Below are positions 24,896 to 33,282 of a DNA stretch of 64,000 nucleotides, one piece after another. The DNA is from Leucobacter luti (GTDB lineage Bacteria > Actinomycetota > Actinomycetes > Actinomycetales > Microbacteriaceae): the NCBI RefSeq assembly GCF_019464495.1, contig NZ_CP080492.1, positions 2,976,001 to 3,040,000 of the forward strand, in the 5' to 3' direction. The notes under the pieces were generated by a model. It had not been told where the DNA came from. It saw only the letters and a program-made list of their open reading frames with translations, and ran no database searches. Numbering within the stretch: position 1 is the stretch's first letter; every line of letters starts with the position of its first letter. The position numbers and the translations under genes were made by a program.

Positions 24896-25582
24896 GTGAC
24901 AGTGCAGCAGGAGGTCGTGACGTACGATGGGCTGCCGGCTTCGGCAGGCGGTGCGCATTCTCTCCGGACTCGGCACCCTCGCAAGGCGTATGAAAGCGTG
25001 CAGGCATTCCTCGACGCCACCGCGGTGACCGTCGGTGCACCGGAGATATCCTTCCAGCTCGGGGCCGGAGGCCCGCCCGACACGGTCGAGTATTTCGAAG
25101 CGTTCGCGACGGCACAACTGGGTGGACCGCAGCACCGACAGCGTACTCACACGCAATGGCGAGTGCTTCCAGAGCACGTCGAAGCCACGCTCGACGCCCT
25201 GAGCGGTGCCGGTTCTGGAGCGGTGACCGGATACGGGCATCCGCTTGCTGCACTGGTCTGGAACGCACCGGTTGCACTGATCGATCCCGCGACAGGAGCG
25301 ACGCGTGAGGGGATCGATGCCGACGCCTTCGGCCGGTTCGCCGTGGACGGCTATGGGCGGCTGCTCGGAGCTTCCGGCGTGCGCGCCACATTCGGAACCA
25401 CTGCGTCGTCGCTTTCACTCTGGCTCGCGTTCCCTGCTGGAGACCGGCTCCACGATGCCGCCGCGCACGTGCAACGGCATCTCCCGTTCCGGCTCTCAAG
25501 CAAACACTGGCGCCGGTGGCGTGCCACCAAAGACGGGCAGTCCTACCGGCCTACCAAGATCACGTCACCGTTGGCATCATGA
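24896..25582 (+). CDS. Hypothetical protein, divergent from the LRR gene
   Basis: 228 residues, start GTG 24896 with GGAGG just before it (GTG 24902 is possible). Reads as a globular protein: HSLRTRHPRKAYESVQAFLD, then LGAGGPPDTVEYFEAFATAQ, RLHDAAAHVQRHLPFRLSSK and HWRRW. No domain recognised. Coupled by ATGA to the next gene. Context suggests a further member of the immunity-like cluster. Confidence 0.55.
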   Translation: MTVQQEVVTYDGLPASAGGAHSLRTRHPRKAYESVQAFLDATAVTVGAPEISFQLGAGGPPDTVEYFEAFATAQLGGPQHRQRTHTQWRVLPEHVEATLDALSGAGSGAVTGYGHPLAALVWNAPVALIDPATGATREGIDADAFGRFAVDGYGRLLGASGVRATFGTTASSLSLWLAFPAGDRLHDAAAHVQRHLPFRLSSKHWRRWRATKDGQSYRPTKITSPLAS

Positions 25583-26157
25583 GCACACCGTCGAAGCCCC
25601 GTCGGCTGTGCGTCTTCATGACGCCCGCGGATGAAGCGCAGTTGAGTGATGCGGTGCGAACCGCTCTTCCCACGGTGAGGTTCGTTGATGCGTCTCAACA
25701 ACCCGAGACACGCACCCCGACGTTTCGTTCATCGCTGAGCGAATGCGCGGGCCCTCACGTCACCCTCGTGGACACGAGCATCCTGTCTGAGCGCGTGTTT
25801 CATCGTGAGTATGTGGTGCCCCACCCCTCCGGTCAGGGGTGGGTGTACGCGATCGTGGGGACCGGCCTCGCGAGCCTCGTGCGTTCACGTTCCGAGGGCG
25901 ACAGCTTGCGGAATGGGGAGATGCGGGCAGCCGTGCCAGCGGGCGACAGCCGCACCGCCGAGTACGTGAGGGAGTTGATGTCTGTGGTGCGCACCGGTGG
26001 GACGCGCGTATTCGCCGTTGACCCAATGACAAAGAGCATTGCGCGTCGCGCGGAGCGGAACTTTGTCGCGTGGCCAGAGGCAGCATCCCGTTTTGGGTCG
26101 AAGGAGGCTCCGCTGCTCACCAACGGCCCAATGGCCTGCTTCGCTGTCGAGCGCTGA
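25579..26157 (+). CDS. Hypothetical protein coupled to the 24896 gene
   Basis: 192 residues, ATG 25579 overlapping the previous stop. Contains RLCVFMTPADEAQLSDAVRT, FRSSLSECAGPHVTLVDTSI and ARRAERNFVAWPEAASRFGS. No signal peptide or membrane segment and no motif I can name. The stop lies inside a short repeat array. Confidence 0.55.
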   Translation: MSTPSKPRRLCVFMTPADEAQLSDAVRTALPTVRFVDASQQPETRTPTFRSSLSECAGPHVTLVDTSILSERVFHREYVVPHPSGQGWVYAIVGTGLASLVRSRSEGDSLRNGEMRAAVPAGDSRTAEYVRELMSVVRTGGTRVFAVDPMTKSIARRAERNFVAWPEAASRFGSKEAPLLTNGPMACFAVER

Positions 26158-26216
26158 CGAGCCCGGTCGAGCCCGGTCGAGCGCTGACCGACCTGGTCGA
26201 GCGCTGACGAAGGCAC
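26148..26216. repeat. GGTCGAGCGCTGACGA-type direct repeats
   Basis: Three copies of TCGAGCGCTGAC and four of GGTCGAGC within 65 bases, beginning in the last codons of the preceding gene. Probably slippage-generated intergenic DNA. Confidence 0.6.
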
Positions 26217-26268
26217 CACAGGGGCCGCGAGAGATCCGCCAGAGCGCGCTTGCGATACTCTGTGACCC

Positions 26269-27768
26269 ATGGAATTCCAGCCGCTCGTTGCGCCTGTTGC
26301 CGTGCATGAGCTTCGCGTTCCCGTTCCACAAGATGCACCGCATCATTTCCCCACGGCCACCGTGCTCCTCGACGAAAGCGCTCTGCTCACCTCCTGGGTG
26401 GAGGGTCGCGCAGCTCATCGACTCGGCATACTCGACCTGCACACTGGACAGTGGCGTGTGTTGCCAGGGCTCCGCGGGATGCTGCGCGACGCGCTCGCCC
26501 TGTCGGATCAGCACTGGCTGGTACTGACCGACCACGCTCTGACCGAGATCGATGTGCAGACCTGGGAAGTCACGCGCAGGCTCACCGCGAAGATCGGCAC
26601 CTACAGCACCTCTCTCAGCCGCGACGACGACGATGTCATCGCGGTGGGGAGCTCCGCTGCGACGATGGAATCCTTGGTCTCGGTGTCAACGATGACCGTG
26701 CTGAAGCGAAGACGCCGAAGTCCGCTTCTGCAGGATCCGATCCCAGCGGAGGCAGCCCGGGCAGGTGCAGCGCGCATCCTGCAGCACGGATCAGGGCTGC
26801 TGCTCGCCGCCACCCAGGCGCGCGAGTCGGCGCCCCAACGACTCGTGGTGCTCTCTGCAGAAGACCTCTCGGAGATCACCTCCGTGGACTTTCCGCTCGG
26901 CCTGAGTAGTGCGCACGTGGTCGGCGACGGAGTAATCGTCGCAGGGCCGGACATCGGACGCGCTCGGAGCCTCACCGCACTAGGGGGAGTGATTCCCCGC
27001 GTGAACAGTTCAGCGTCTCAATCATTCACCACACTGGTGCGCGCCGCGAACGAATCGGCCGCGGTTCTACTTCAGCAGGGTGCCCGCCGGAATCCGCCGC
27101 GCACGGTCTACCGTGATCACCGGCTCGAACCGGGCGACGAACTCGCCGATGTGACCGGTCGTCGCCTCACTCTCGAGAATTGCGTCGCTGCCAGAGCCCA
27201 GAAAGGCCACGAGCGCCCCCGCATCTCCCGCGTGCACGTCGCCGACCTCGAGTTGCAGTCCAGTTCTCTCAGCGGCGCCGTGCTCGAAGACGTCACCGTC
27301 GACGGCCTGCGCTGCCCGGACGAGGCGGGGTTCCTCTTTGGCTGCGAGCTCCGCCGCGTCACTCTGAAAGGGCGCATACGCGGACTCATCCTCAACTCGA
27401 CCCTCGACGATCCCGATCCGGATACGACCGCCCAGTACGCGCAATGGCATCGCGAACGCGTGCAGGATCCCGAATGGATGCTCGACCTCACCGGCGCGAC
27501 CGGTGACCTCACCATCCGGGGGTACCCATCACGATTCATCCGCCGCAACCCTGAACTCCAGGCCGTGGTGACCGCTGAGGCCGCCCAGACGCTCGACTGG
27601 CGCGCAGTCGATCCAGGACGGTCGTCGCTCGGCGTCGCCCTCCATGAACTCGTCCGATCTGATTGGGAAGACGTGACCCTCATCGCCAACACGCATGGTG
27701 CGCACGCCAGCGAGGATCTCCGTTACATCCAGCGACTGCGAGCGCTGGGCATCGCACAGACCGACTGA
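26269..27768 (+). CDS. Large two-part hypothetical protein: propeller-like N-terminus, beta-helix-like C-terminus
   Basis: 499 residues. The first 260 contain repeated strand pairs such as RLGILDLHTGQWRVLPGLRG and WLVLTDHALTEIDVQTWEVT, like a WD or Kelch-type propeller. From about residue 295 the pattern changes to short repeating strands (LTLENCVAAR, RVHVADLELQSSSLSGAVLE, CELRRVTLKGRIRGLILNST) resembling pentapeptide or right-handed beta-helix folds. No signal peptide. Last gene of the immunity-like cluster; ATG 26269 follows a short repeat array. Function unknown. Confidence 0.65.
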   Translation: MEFQPLVAPVAVHELRVPVPQDAPHHFPTATVLLDESALLTSWVEGRAAHRLGILDLHTGQWRVLPGLRGMLRDALALSDQHWLVLTDHALTEIDVQTWEVTRRLTAKIGTYSTSLSRDDDDVIAVGSSAATMESLVSVSTMTVLKRRRRSPLLQDPIPAEAARAGAARILQHGSGLLLAATQARESAPQRLVVLSAEDLSEITSVDFPLGLSSAHVVGDGVIVAGPDIGRARSLTALGGVIPRVNSSASQSFTTLVRAANESAAVLLQQGARRNPPRTVYRDHRLEPGDELADVTGRRLTLENCVAARAQKGHERPRISRVHVADLELQSSSLSGAVLEDVTVDGLRCPDEAGFLFGCELRRVTLKGRIRGLILNSTLDDPDPDTTAQYAQWHRERVQDPEWMLDLTGATGDLTIRGYPSRFIRRNPELQAVVTAEAAQTLDWRAVDPGRSSLGVALHELVRSDWEDVTLIANTHGAHASEDLRYIQRLRALGIAQTD

Positions 27769-27804
27769 CCTGTGACAGCGCTCGGGCTGCGCCACAGGTA
27801 TTTT

Positions 27805-27892
27805 CGGCGACGGGCGACGGCCGACGGCCGACGGGCAACGGCCAACGGGCGACGGGCGACGGGCGACGAGTAACGGCCAACGGGCAATTGCT
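27805..27892. repeat. GACGGGC/AACGGCC tandem low-complexity repeat
   Basis: About a dozen 7-base units of the type (G/A)ACGG(C/G)C run without break. They could form slipped structures. No gene crosses it convincingly in any frame. Confidence 0.8.
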
Positions 27893-28149
27893 TGTGCGGT
27901 TCGTTGCGCGCGTGTGGCCCTGCATCCCTGGGAGCGATTGCGCACAGCAGATGGCGCCCCGGTTCACACCCTGCCATCCCGTGGGTGAGCCCGAAACTGC
28001 CGCAGAAATACCCTGAAGTCCTCGGAGTTGCGGGGCCCGAAACTCGGACGACCGAGCACCCCGCATGCGCGCAGGGGGGATATTGCAACCTGGCGGGAGC
28101 GCAGTGCAGGCGATGATGGGCTCACAGTAGGAGACGTGCTGGCTCCGTC

Positions 28150-28385
28150 GATGTCGGGATGTCGGGATATTGAGGTGTCGGGGTGTCGGGATGCTGCGAT
28201 GCTGCGGCGTCGCGATGCTGCGGTGTCGCGAAGCTGCGGTGTCGCGAAGCTGCCGTGCTGCGGTGTTGCGGTGTCGCGGTGCTGCGATGTCGCGATCTTG
28301 CGATCTTGCGATCTTGCGATCTTGCAGTGCTGCGGTGTCGTGATGCTGCGGTGCTGCGGTGCTGCGGTTTCGAGATGTCGCGAAG
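28150..28385. repeat. GCTGCGGTGTCGCGAT-type low-complexity repeat block
   Basis: About 235 bases built from 8- and 9-base words TGTCGGGA, TGCTGCGG, TGTCGCGA and CGATCTTG, the last four times in direct tandem near 28290-28322. Frames across it give Arg/Ser/Cys-rich nonsense. Unit length is too short and irregular for CRISPR. The region 27769-28511 holds no credible gene. Confidence 0.8.
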
Positions 28386-28511
28386 GATTCGGGGAGGGGC
28401 GTCGAGTGTGTTCACTCCTGCAATCCGGAGCCTGGGCCGCGTAACGCGGTTGTCCGTACGAACCAGTTCATCCCAGGTGTATGGCTCTCCCGCGACTCCC
28501 GGGTGCATGCT

Positions 28512-28862
28512 TCAACTCGTTCGCCCTCCAGGGGGAGCTGAGGGGGTGTCGTTCGTGCGCGTGGGGGAGTGCTCAGCCAACCGTTGTCTCGCGTCGCGCC
28601 GCTGCTTGCTTCCCGGCGGGTACCCGTTGCCGTCTGGTGTGTGGCGTTTGGCCCAGGGAACCGCGTCGCCAGCCTCGCGGAGTGACGTGTAAATGCCCAC
28701 CATTCTGCGTGCAGCAGGATCGAGCTCCCATTTGATGAGCAGATAGCGCTCTGCCCCACCAGTGTCGGTAATGCGGCTGATGACCGCTGCGGGAGAGGCG
28801 GGGTTGTCTCGCAGCACGAGCCACGTGTCAGTGTCATACATGATGAGTCCGGTGTTGAGCAT
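28512..28862 (-). CDS. Small hypothetical protein
   Basis: 116 residues from ATG 28862 (in-frame ATG at 28841 also possible). The central part reads as folded protein: TWLVLRDNPASPAAVISRIT, RYLLIKWELDPAARRMVGIY, TSLREAGDAVPW; the C-terminal 40 residues are charged and low-complexity. No domain recognised. It stands alone between the repeat block and a gene-poor stretch. Confidence 0.5.
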   Translation of the reverse strand: MLNTGLIMYDTDTWLVLRDNPASPAAVISRITDTGGAERYLLIKWELDPAARRMVGIYTSLREAGDAVPWAKRHTPDGNGYPPGSKQRRDARQRLAEHSPTRTNDTPSAPPGGRTS

Positions 28863-29593
28863 CAGAATCCTCGTTCGAAAGTGTGTTCGAATATCGTACG
28901 TGCTGCATCCGACAAAGTCTGCTGTGTGCCGTGGACGGTGCCGCGAGTGGGGGTCTCTCGGCGTGCGCGGACGCGTTGAGGAGTATCAGCAGCAGAATCT
29001 CGCCGGGAGCGGCTGCGCGATGGCACGCTTCTGAGGGTGTGGGCAAGGAATAGACCGCGCACCGGATCGAGACCAATGTTGTCGGCCACACCGGTTGGGG
29101 GAAACGCGATGTCCGCCCCCCTATTCCGTTGGTCGAGCACTCAACTTTGCTGCTCGAACTCCGCCGGAAACTGAGCATGCCTCGTCTGGTGTCGGCCCGC
29201 GGCACGCGTGCGATCTGGTGCACACGCGGCCCGTGTCAGTGTTCCTTTCCTCTCTGCAGCGCACCAGGTCGCGAGCGGAGGCACGACTTTCTCAACGTGG
29301 GATCCCGAAGCTGAGATCAGTGTCACTTCGAAACCCTGCTCCCCGCGTGGCTTTCTGGCCCAAGACCGGGTATCGCCTCGGGCGACACACTCAGATGTGA
29401 TGCGGGAGCTACCTATTCTCCTGGCTTTCTGTGGAGGATAGGGGGCCGTGCACACCCGTTCAAGCCTCACCCCGAGTAGGACTAGTGATGAGTTCAGACC
29501 TCTCCCAGTATTTCCATCGACGCGCAGCAGCATGGATAGTGGGTGCACCTTCCTCACGAGAGTGCAGGCCTGGTCAGGAGAGTTGAGCGCTCC
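28863..29593. other. Gene-poor intergenic stretch upstream of the sigma factor
   Basis: Open frames on both strands (for example 29141-29602 minus and 29095-29400 plus) overlap one another and have no start signal or protein-like composition. The stretch probably carries the promoter of the sigma-factor gene; I cannot pick out a convincing -35/-10 pair. Confidence 0.4.
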
Positions 29594-31192
29594 GTGAATC
29601 ACGAAGACGCTGAGTCACACGGACACCCTCCGAGCAGTGCGCCGAAATCGGTGCATCTCGCCGCACTTCCTCAGCTGTTCCGGGAGCTGTCACCTCGGCT
29701 CCGCCGATACGCGTTTTCCCTGGGCGCCACAGATGCGGAAGCGGACGAGGTGGTCTCCGTCACTTTTGAGTCCTACCTCGACTTCCTCACCCGGAACCCC
29801 GAGGGCGTGAGGAACCATGAGGCGTATTTGGTCACCATTGCTCGGAACGCCTTCGCGCGGTTGAAACGCGCTGCTCCAGATCACTTCTCGGTGGAACAAG
29901 ATCTCGTGGTGCCTGCTCGGCCCTTCCATGACACGCTCGTGATCGAACTGGAGCACACGCTCTTGGGCGGGGCTCTGCAACGCGTGTCAGACGAAGACCG
30001 TCGTATTCTTGCCTTGCGCCTCCTCGAAGATCGATCTTCCGAAGACGTCGCGGAGGAACTCGGCATCACCGTGGTGAATGCGCGGGCGCGGCTCTCTCGC
30101 GCCCGCCGCGCTCTGCGTACTGAATACCTTGCCCTGTACGCAGACTCCTCGGCAGGAACGAGCTGTGAGCCGTTCATTCGTCCTCTCGCAAAGTTCGTTG
30201 CCCACGGTGCAGATGCACCACCACGCCGCCTGGCAGCTCACCTGGCCACGTGCGCTTCCTGCGGCAGAGTCTTGAACGAGCTCCGCGATGAGGCTGGCAC
30301 CGGACGCCGTGCTCGCGCGATTGTCTGGGGGCCGATCGGGCTTGCCACCCTGCTCCAACGCGCGCCAGGACAGCAAGACCGTGCTCACGCGGTCCCGCTG
30401 CTTGCGCTCTCCCAAGCGCTGGTCGCTCTGGGGTGTGCGCTGGTCCTGCTCCTGGGCATCGCGCAGCTCCTCACCCCACCTGGTCCAAGCACCGACGGCT
30501 CCACGGGGCTCCCGGCTCAAGAAAGGGAATGGTCGCATCCGGAGCGGGGAGGCCCAGAGCGCCAGTGGCTTTCCGTGTACCCGGAAACCACGCGTTTGCG
30601 CATGCCTGCGCCCGGTCACGAAGTCGAGTGGGATCTCGGTGCGCGAAACGATGCGCTCCTGAGCAGCTTGCAGGTGCAATTGCAGGTCATCACCAAAAAT
30701 CAGCATCTCAGCGATGCGCTGCGGCTTACCGTAGCCACTTCGACACGCACCATTCTCGACAACGCGCCACTTGCCACCCTCCAGGGTGATGGGCAGACGC
30801 TCGGTCACCTCACGCCGGGAGAAGAGCTGTCGTTGCGGGCCACGCTCACACGCGACAGTAGCGACACGGATCCAGCGCTCGCCGCAGAACTCTCGTTTCA
30901 CTTTGCGGCCTCAACTGCTGTCTCAGAGCAGACCTCGGGTCGCGCGGCTCAGCCCACCCAGGCAACTGGACCCCATCCTGTTGACGCATTCCTGCTCGCG
31001 TTGACCGGAGGCGTGCTCGGAGGCGTGCTTGCGGTGCTTGCCGCTGCACTGGTGCTGATCGGATCGGGCGGTATTCTGCGCAATCGCTCGCGCGGGCAGC
31101 GGCAGAACGAGCAGCTCTGCCGTCCCCACGCAGCGGACGAGGATCTCACGCGCCCTGAGACAACCGAACACCGGGGCCACTGCGCCACCTGA
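29594..31192 (+). CDS. ECF sigma factor fused to a zinc-finger, two-TM anti-sigma/sensor region
   Basis: A 532-residue fusion; start taken at GTG 29594 with GGAGAG upstream (in-frame GTG 29543 is the alternative). Sigma region 2 spans about residues 25-95 (LRRYAFSLGATDAEADEVVS, ESYLDF), region 4 about 130-182 (DRRILALRLLEDRSSEDVAE, ARARLSRARRALR). A ZAS-like zinc motif follows (H216-x3-C220-x2-C223, AHLATCASC), then TM1 at 267-293, an external domain of 170 residues, TM2 at 463-494 and a cytoplasmic tail. Sigma and anti-sigma are usually separate genes; here release would need proteolysis or a conformational switch. It directly precedes the SipW operon, which it probably controls. Confidence 0.85.
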   Translation: MNHEDAESHGHPPSSAPKSVHLAALPQLFRELSPRLRRYAFSLGATDAEADEVVSVTFESYLDFLTRNPEGVRNHEAYLVTIARNAFARLKRAAPDHFSVEQDLVVPARPFHDTLVIELEHTLLGGALQRVSDEDRRILALRLLEDRSSEDVAEELGITVVNARARLSRARRALRTEYLALYADSSAGTSCEPFIRPLAKFVAHGADAPPRRLAAHLATCASCGRVLNELRDEAGTGRRARAIVWGPIGLATLLQRAPGQQDRAHAVPLLALSQALVALGCALVLLLGIAQLLTPPGPSTDGSTGLPAQEREWSHPERGGPERQWLSVYPETTRLRMPAPGHEVEWDLGARNDALLSSLQVQLQVITKNQHLSDALRLTVATSTRTILDNAPLATLQGDGQTLGHLTPGEELSLRATLTRDSSDTDPALAAELSFHFAASTAVSEQTSGRAAQPTQATGPHPVDAFLLALTGGVLGGVLAVLAAALVLIGSGGILRNRSRGQRQNEQLCRPHAADEDLTRPETTEHRGHCAT

Positions 31193-31335
31193 CACGTGCC
31201 AAGAGCGGTCAAAACAGCGGCGAAGAAAATCTTCCCAAAACTCTGTCACACATTCCGGCTCTGCGCCTCTACGAAGTGAGCGCGGCTCAACCGCGTGAAT
31301 TCAAGTAGACGATAGAGAATAGGAACGACATCACT

Positions 31336-31965
31336 ATGGCCAGTTCAACTCAGACGAGCGGGCGCAAGCGACTGCTGATCTCAGGCGGCGCACTTCTCGC
31401 CGTTGCAGCACTGTCGACGGCAGCGTTCTTCGCAGATTCAGCGAACATCAACCTGTTTGGCTCCGCAGATGGTGATGGAATCGGCGGGGGCAACAACTTC
31501 GTGCTGGAGACCCAGAATCAGGATTCGTCTGGCGTGGCAGACGGCACCTGGGTACGGGCCAACACTGACGGCACGGCGGTCGACTGGGTGCTTCCTGACG
31601 GTGACACTCTGACTCCGGGCGAGTCCACCACGGTGGAGATTCCGCTGCGCAACAACAGCGACAATCTGGCCGGCGATCTCAAGTTCAAGATTGGGACTGT
31701 GGCGGGAAAGACGAACGAGGCTGAACTCTGGAACGCACTGCGCATCACCGTCGAGGTGAAGAAGGATGGCGCGGCCAGCTGGACCAAGCTCGCCGACGAG
31801 GTGACGCCGAGCTCACTCGCCGCCGCTCAGACCTTCCTGAACGACCTTGCGACGGAAGAGGAAGCAACGGCGAAGGTGACCGTTGGCATCGTCTCGACCG
31901 CCGGAAACGATATCCAGGGGCAGGAAGCCTTCCCGAAGTTCATCGTCGAAGCTCAGTCGAAGTAA
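31336..31965 (+). CDS. SipW-dependent secreted protein (TasA/camelysin-like, alternate-type signal peptide)
   Basis: 209 residues. The N-terminus is the alternate SipW-type signal: RKRLLISGGALLAVAALSTA followed by AFFADSANINLF, in which the helix runs into an F-x-D-S motif instead of a plain AxA site. The mature part is all-beta with Asp/Asn/Gly and resembles camelysin/TasA matrix proteins (TLTPGESTTVEIPLRNNSDN; AAQTFLNDLATEEEATAKVT). Such proteins polymerise or coat surfaces in Bacillus biofilms. A good RBS (AGGAACG) precedes the ATG. It is separated by 100 bases from the coupled genes that follow, so it may be the most abundant product. Confidence 0.8.
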   Translation: MASSTQTSGRKRLLISGGALLAVAALSTAAFFADSANINLFGSADGDGIGGGNNFVLETQNQDSSGVADGTWVRANTDGTAVDWVLPDGDTLTPGESTTVEIPLRNNSDNLAGDLKFKIGTVAGKTNEAELWNALRITVEVKKDGAASWTKLADEVTPSSLAAAQTFLNDLATEEEATAKVTVGIVSTAGNDIQGQEAFPKFIVEAQSK

Positions 31966-32065
31966 TTCGGGAGTTCTCACCGACTTACATCGCAAGGGGT
32001 CGCTGGGCGCGAACCGTCAGGGACGGGCCCAGCGACCACGATGAAGTCCTGCACCTAGGAAGCAC

Positions 32066-32656
32066 ATGACAATCCTCACCATGCAACGATCTGAGCGTGT
32101 GAAAGCGCTTATCGCGTCCGGAGTGCTCCTCGGCTGTCTCGCGCTCGCCTCCGCGGCAGCGTTCACCAGCAGAGGAACCGCGGAGGTGTTTATTGATGGC
32201 AGCAACAATACGTTCACGCTCGCTGTGGCCGGTTCCACACAAGACTCCTGGCAGCCGACAGGCGCCGAGTGGGCCGACAGCTCAACCGCCGCGCCCGCTG
32301 CGGCAGTCGATACTGGCGGAGAACCGATGGTGTTTGCGGTCAACGAGCCCGAATCGATTCGCGTCGCTGTGAAGAACCAGAGCGAGGCGCTTGTCGGAAC
32401 TGTCGCTCTCGCAGTGACCGCCACCGCGACTCCCGAGGTGCTCGACCACCTGTACGTCACCATTCGCTCTCAGCAAGCCACGCTCGTGCGCGAGATGCCC
32501 CTCTCCCGGCTCCGCGGAATTCCGTGGGCAGCGGACCTCGCTCCGGGGCGCCACGAGGTGCTTGACGTGACCATCGAACTCCGTCCGGCCCCTGCACCGC
32601 TTCCCTCGGAGAATCCTGTCACCGTCCATTTCAGTTTCACCGGAGAGAATCGATGA
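32066..32656 (+). CDS. Second SipW-dependent TasA-like secreted protein
   Basis: 196 residues. Signal-like segment VKALIASGVLLGCLALASAA leads into AFTSRGTAEVFIDGSNNTFT, again the alternate-type pattern. Body: ESIRVAVKNQSEALVGTVAL, GRHEVLDVTIELRP. An ATG at 32081 is an alternative start. First gene of an unbroken run of ATGA-coupled genes to 36815, implying one polycistronic message and fixed stoichiometry. Confidence 0.75.
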   Translation: MTILTMQRSERVKALIASGVLLGCLALASAAAFTSRGTAEVFIDGSNNTFTLAVAGSTQDSWQPTGAEWADSSTAAPAAAVDTGGEPMVFAVNEPESIRVAVKNQSEALVGTVALAVTATATPEVLDHLYVTIRSQQATLVREMPLSRLRGIPWAADLAPGRHEVLDVTIELRPAPAPLPSENPVTVHFSFTGENR

Positions 32657-33282
32657 GTCACACGCACCCTCACGGGTATCGCATACGAGCAGCGCTCTCG
32701 GGCACTGCACTGCTCGTCCTCGCTGCGATCGGCGCAACTTCGGCTGCCCTCACCGACCGGGCGACACTCACTCTGGGCGGCGCCGACGGTGTCGGCAATC
32801 CGACCCCATTCGCCGTTCAAGTGCAGGACACGAGCGGCGACTGGCAGGAGGCCCGCGACGAGCAGTCTGCAGTCGAATTGCCGCTCACCGGCTCTGAGAC
32901 CCCCGTGGTCATTGGGACCAGCGAGGCGGTTACATTCACCACGAACTTCCGCATCGCCCCTGACGCTCCGGCAGGATCGGCAGTGCCGACGCTGGCTCCA
33001 CTCCCGAACGGATGCAACGCCAAGTGCGCCGCCCTGTTCGAGTACATGCGGTTCACTGTCGCCTACGACGGTGAACCAGCCTTCGCGACCGGCCTCACCT
33101 CAGTCGAATTCAACGCGCTCGACACGAGGGGAATTGAAGGACTTCTTCCAGGGGCTGAACACACCATTACGGTCCAGGCGCTCCTCGATACCACTTTCGC
33201 GCTCGATCCGGACCTTGACTCCTTCGCCGCCGAGACTAGCGGAGTCGCAATTCAGTTCACCGCCGAATCGAGTGCACCATGA
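32653..33282 (+). CDS. Third SipW-dependent TasA-like secreted protein
   Basis: 209 residues, ATG overlapping the previous stop. Signal segment ALSGTALLVLAAIGATSAAL then TDRATLTLGG. Mature part is beta-rich and has two Cys close together (GCNAKC), possibly a small disulphide loop absent from the two sister proteins. Similar length and strand order to its neighbours suggest duplication and divergence. Role: presumably another subunit of the same surface structure. Confidence 0.72.
   Translation: MSHTHPHGYRIRAALSGTALLVLAAIGATSAALTDRATLTLGGADGVGNPTPFAVQVQDTSGDWQEARDEQSAVELPLTGSETPVVIGTSEAVTFTTNFRIAPDAPAGSAVPTLAPLPNGCNAKCAALFEYMRFTVAYDGEPAFATGLTSVEFNALDTRGIEGLLPGAEHTITVQALLDTTFALDPDLDSFAAETSGVAIQFTAESSAP

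Noticed and set aside
24753..25499. N-terminal extension of the leucine-rich gene to 531 residues
   Set aside because: The extra part is antisense of the 24896 gene and is Arg/Pro-rich nonsense; ATG 24752 gives a complete LRR protein.
28150..28385. CRISPR array
   Set aside because: Units are 8-9 bases and contiguous, without unique spacers of constant length, and there are no cas genes.
6758..29000. Complete integrated island with attL and attR around tRNA-Pro
   Set aside because: No repeat of the tRNA 3' end and no integrase gene was found in the window, so borders cannot be stated.
29141..29602. 153-residue minus-strand ORF in the gap before the sigma gene
   Set aside because: Overlaps plus-strand frames and the sigma start; composition not protein-like.
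29310..31270. Shared ECF promoter (TGTCAC) before the sigma gene and before 31336
   Set aside because: Only six bases are shared and the -10 parts do not match; not enough to claim a promoter.
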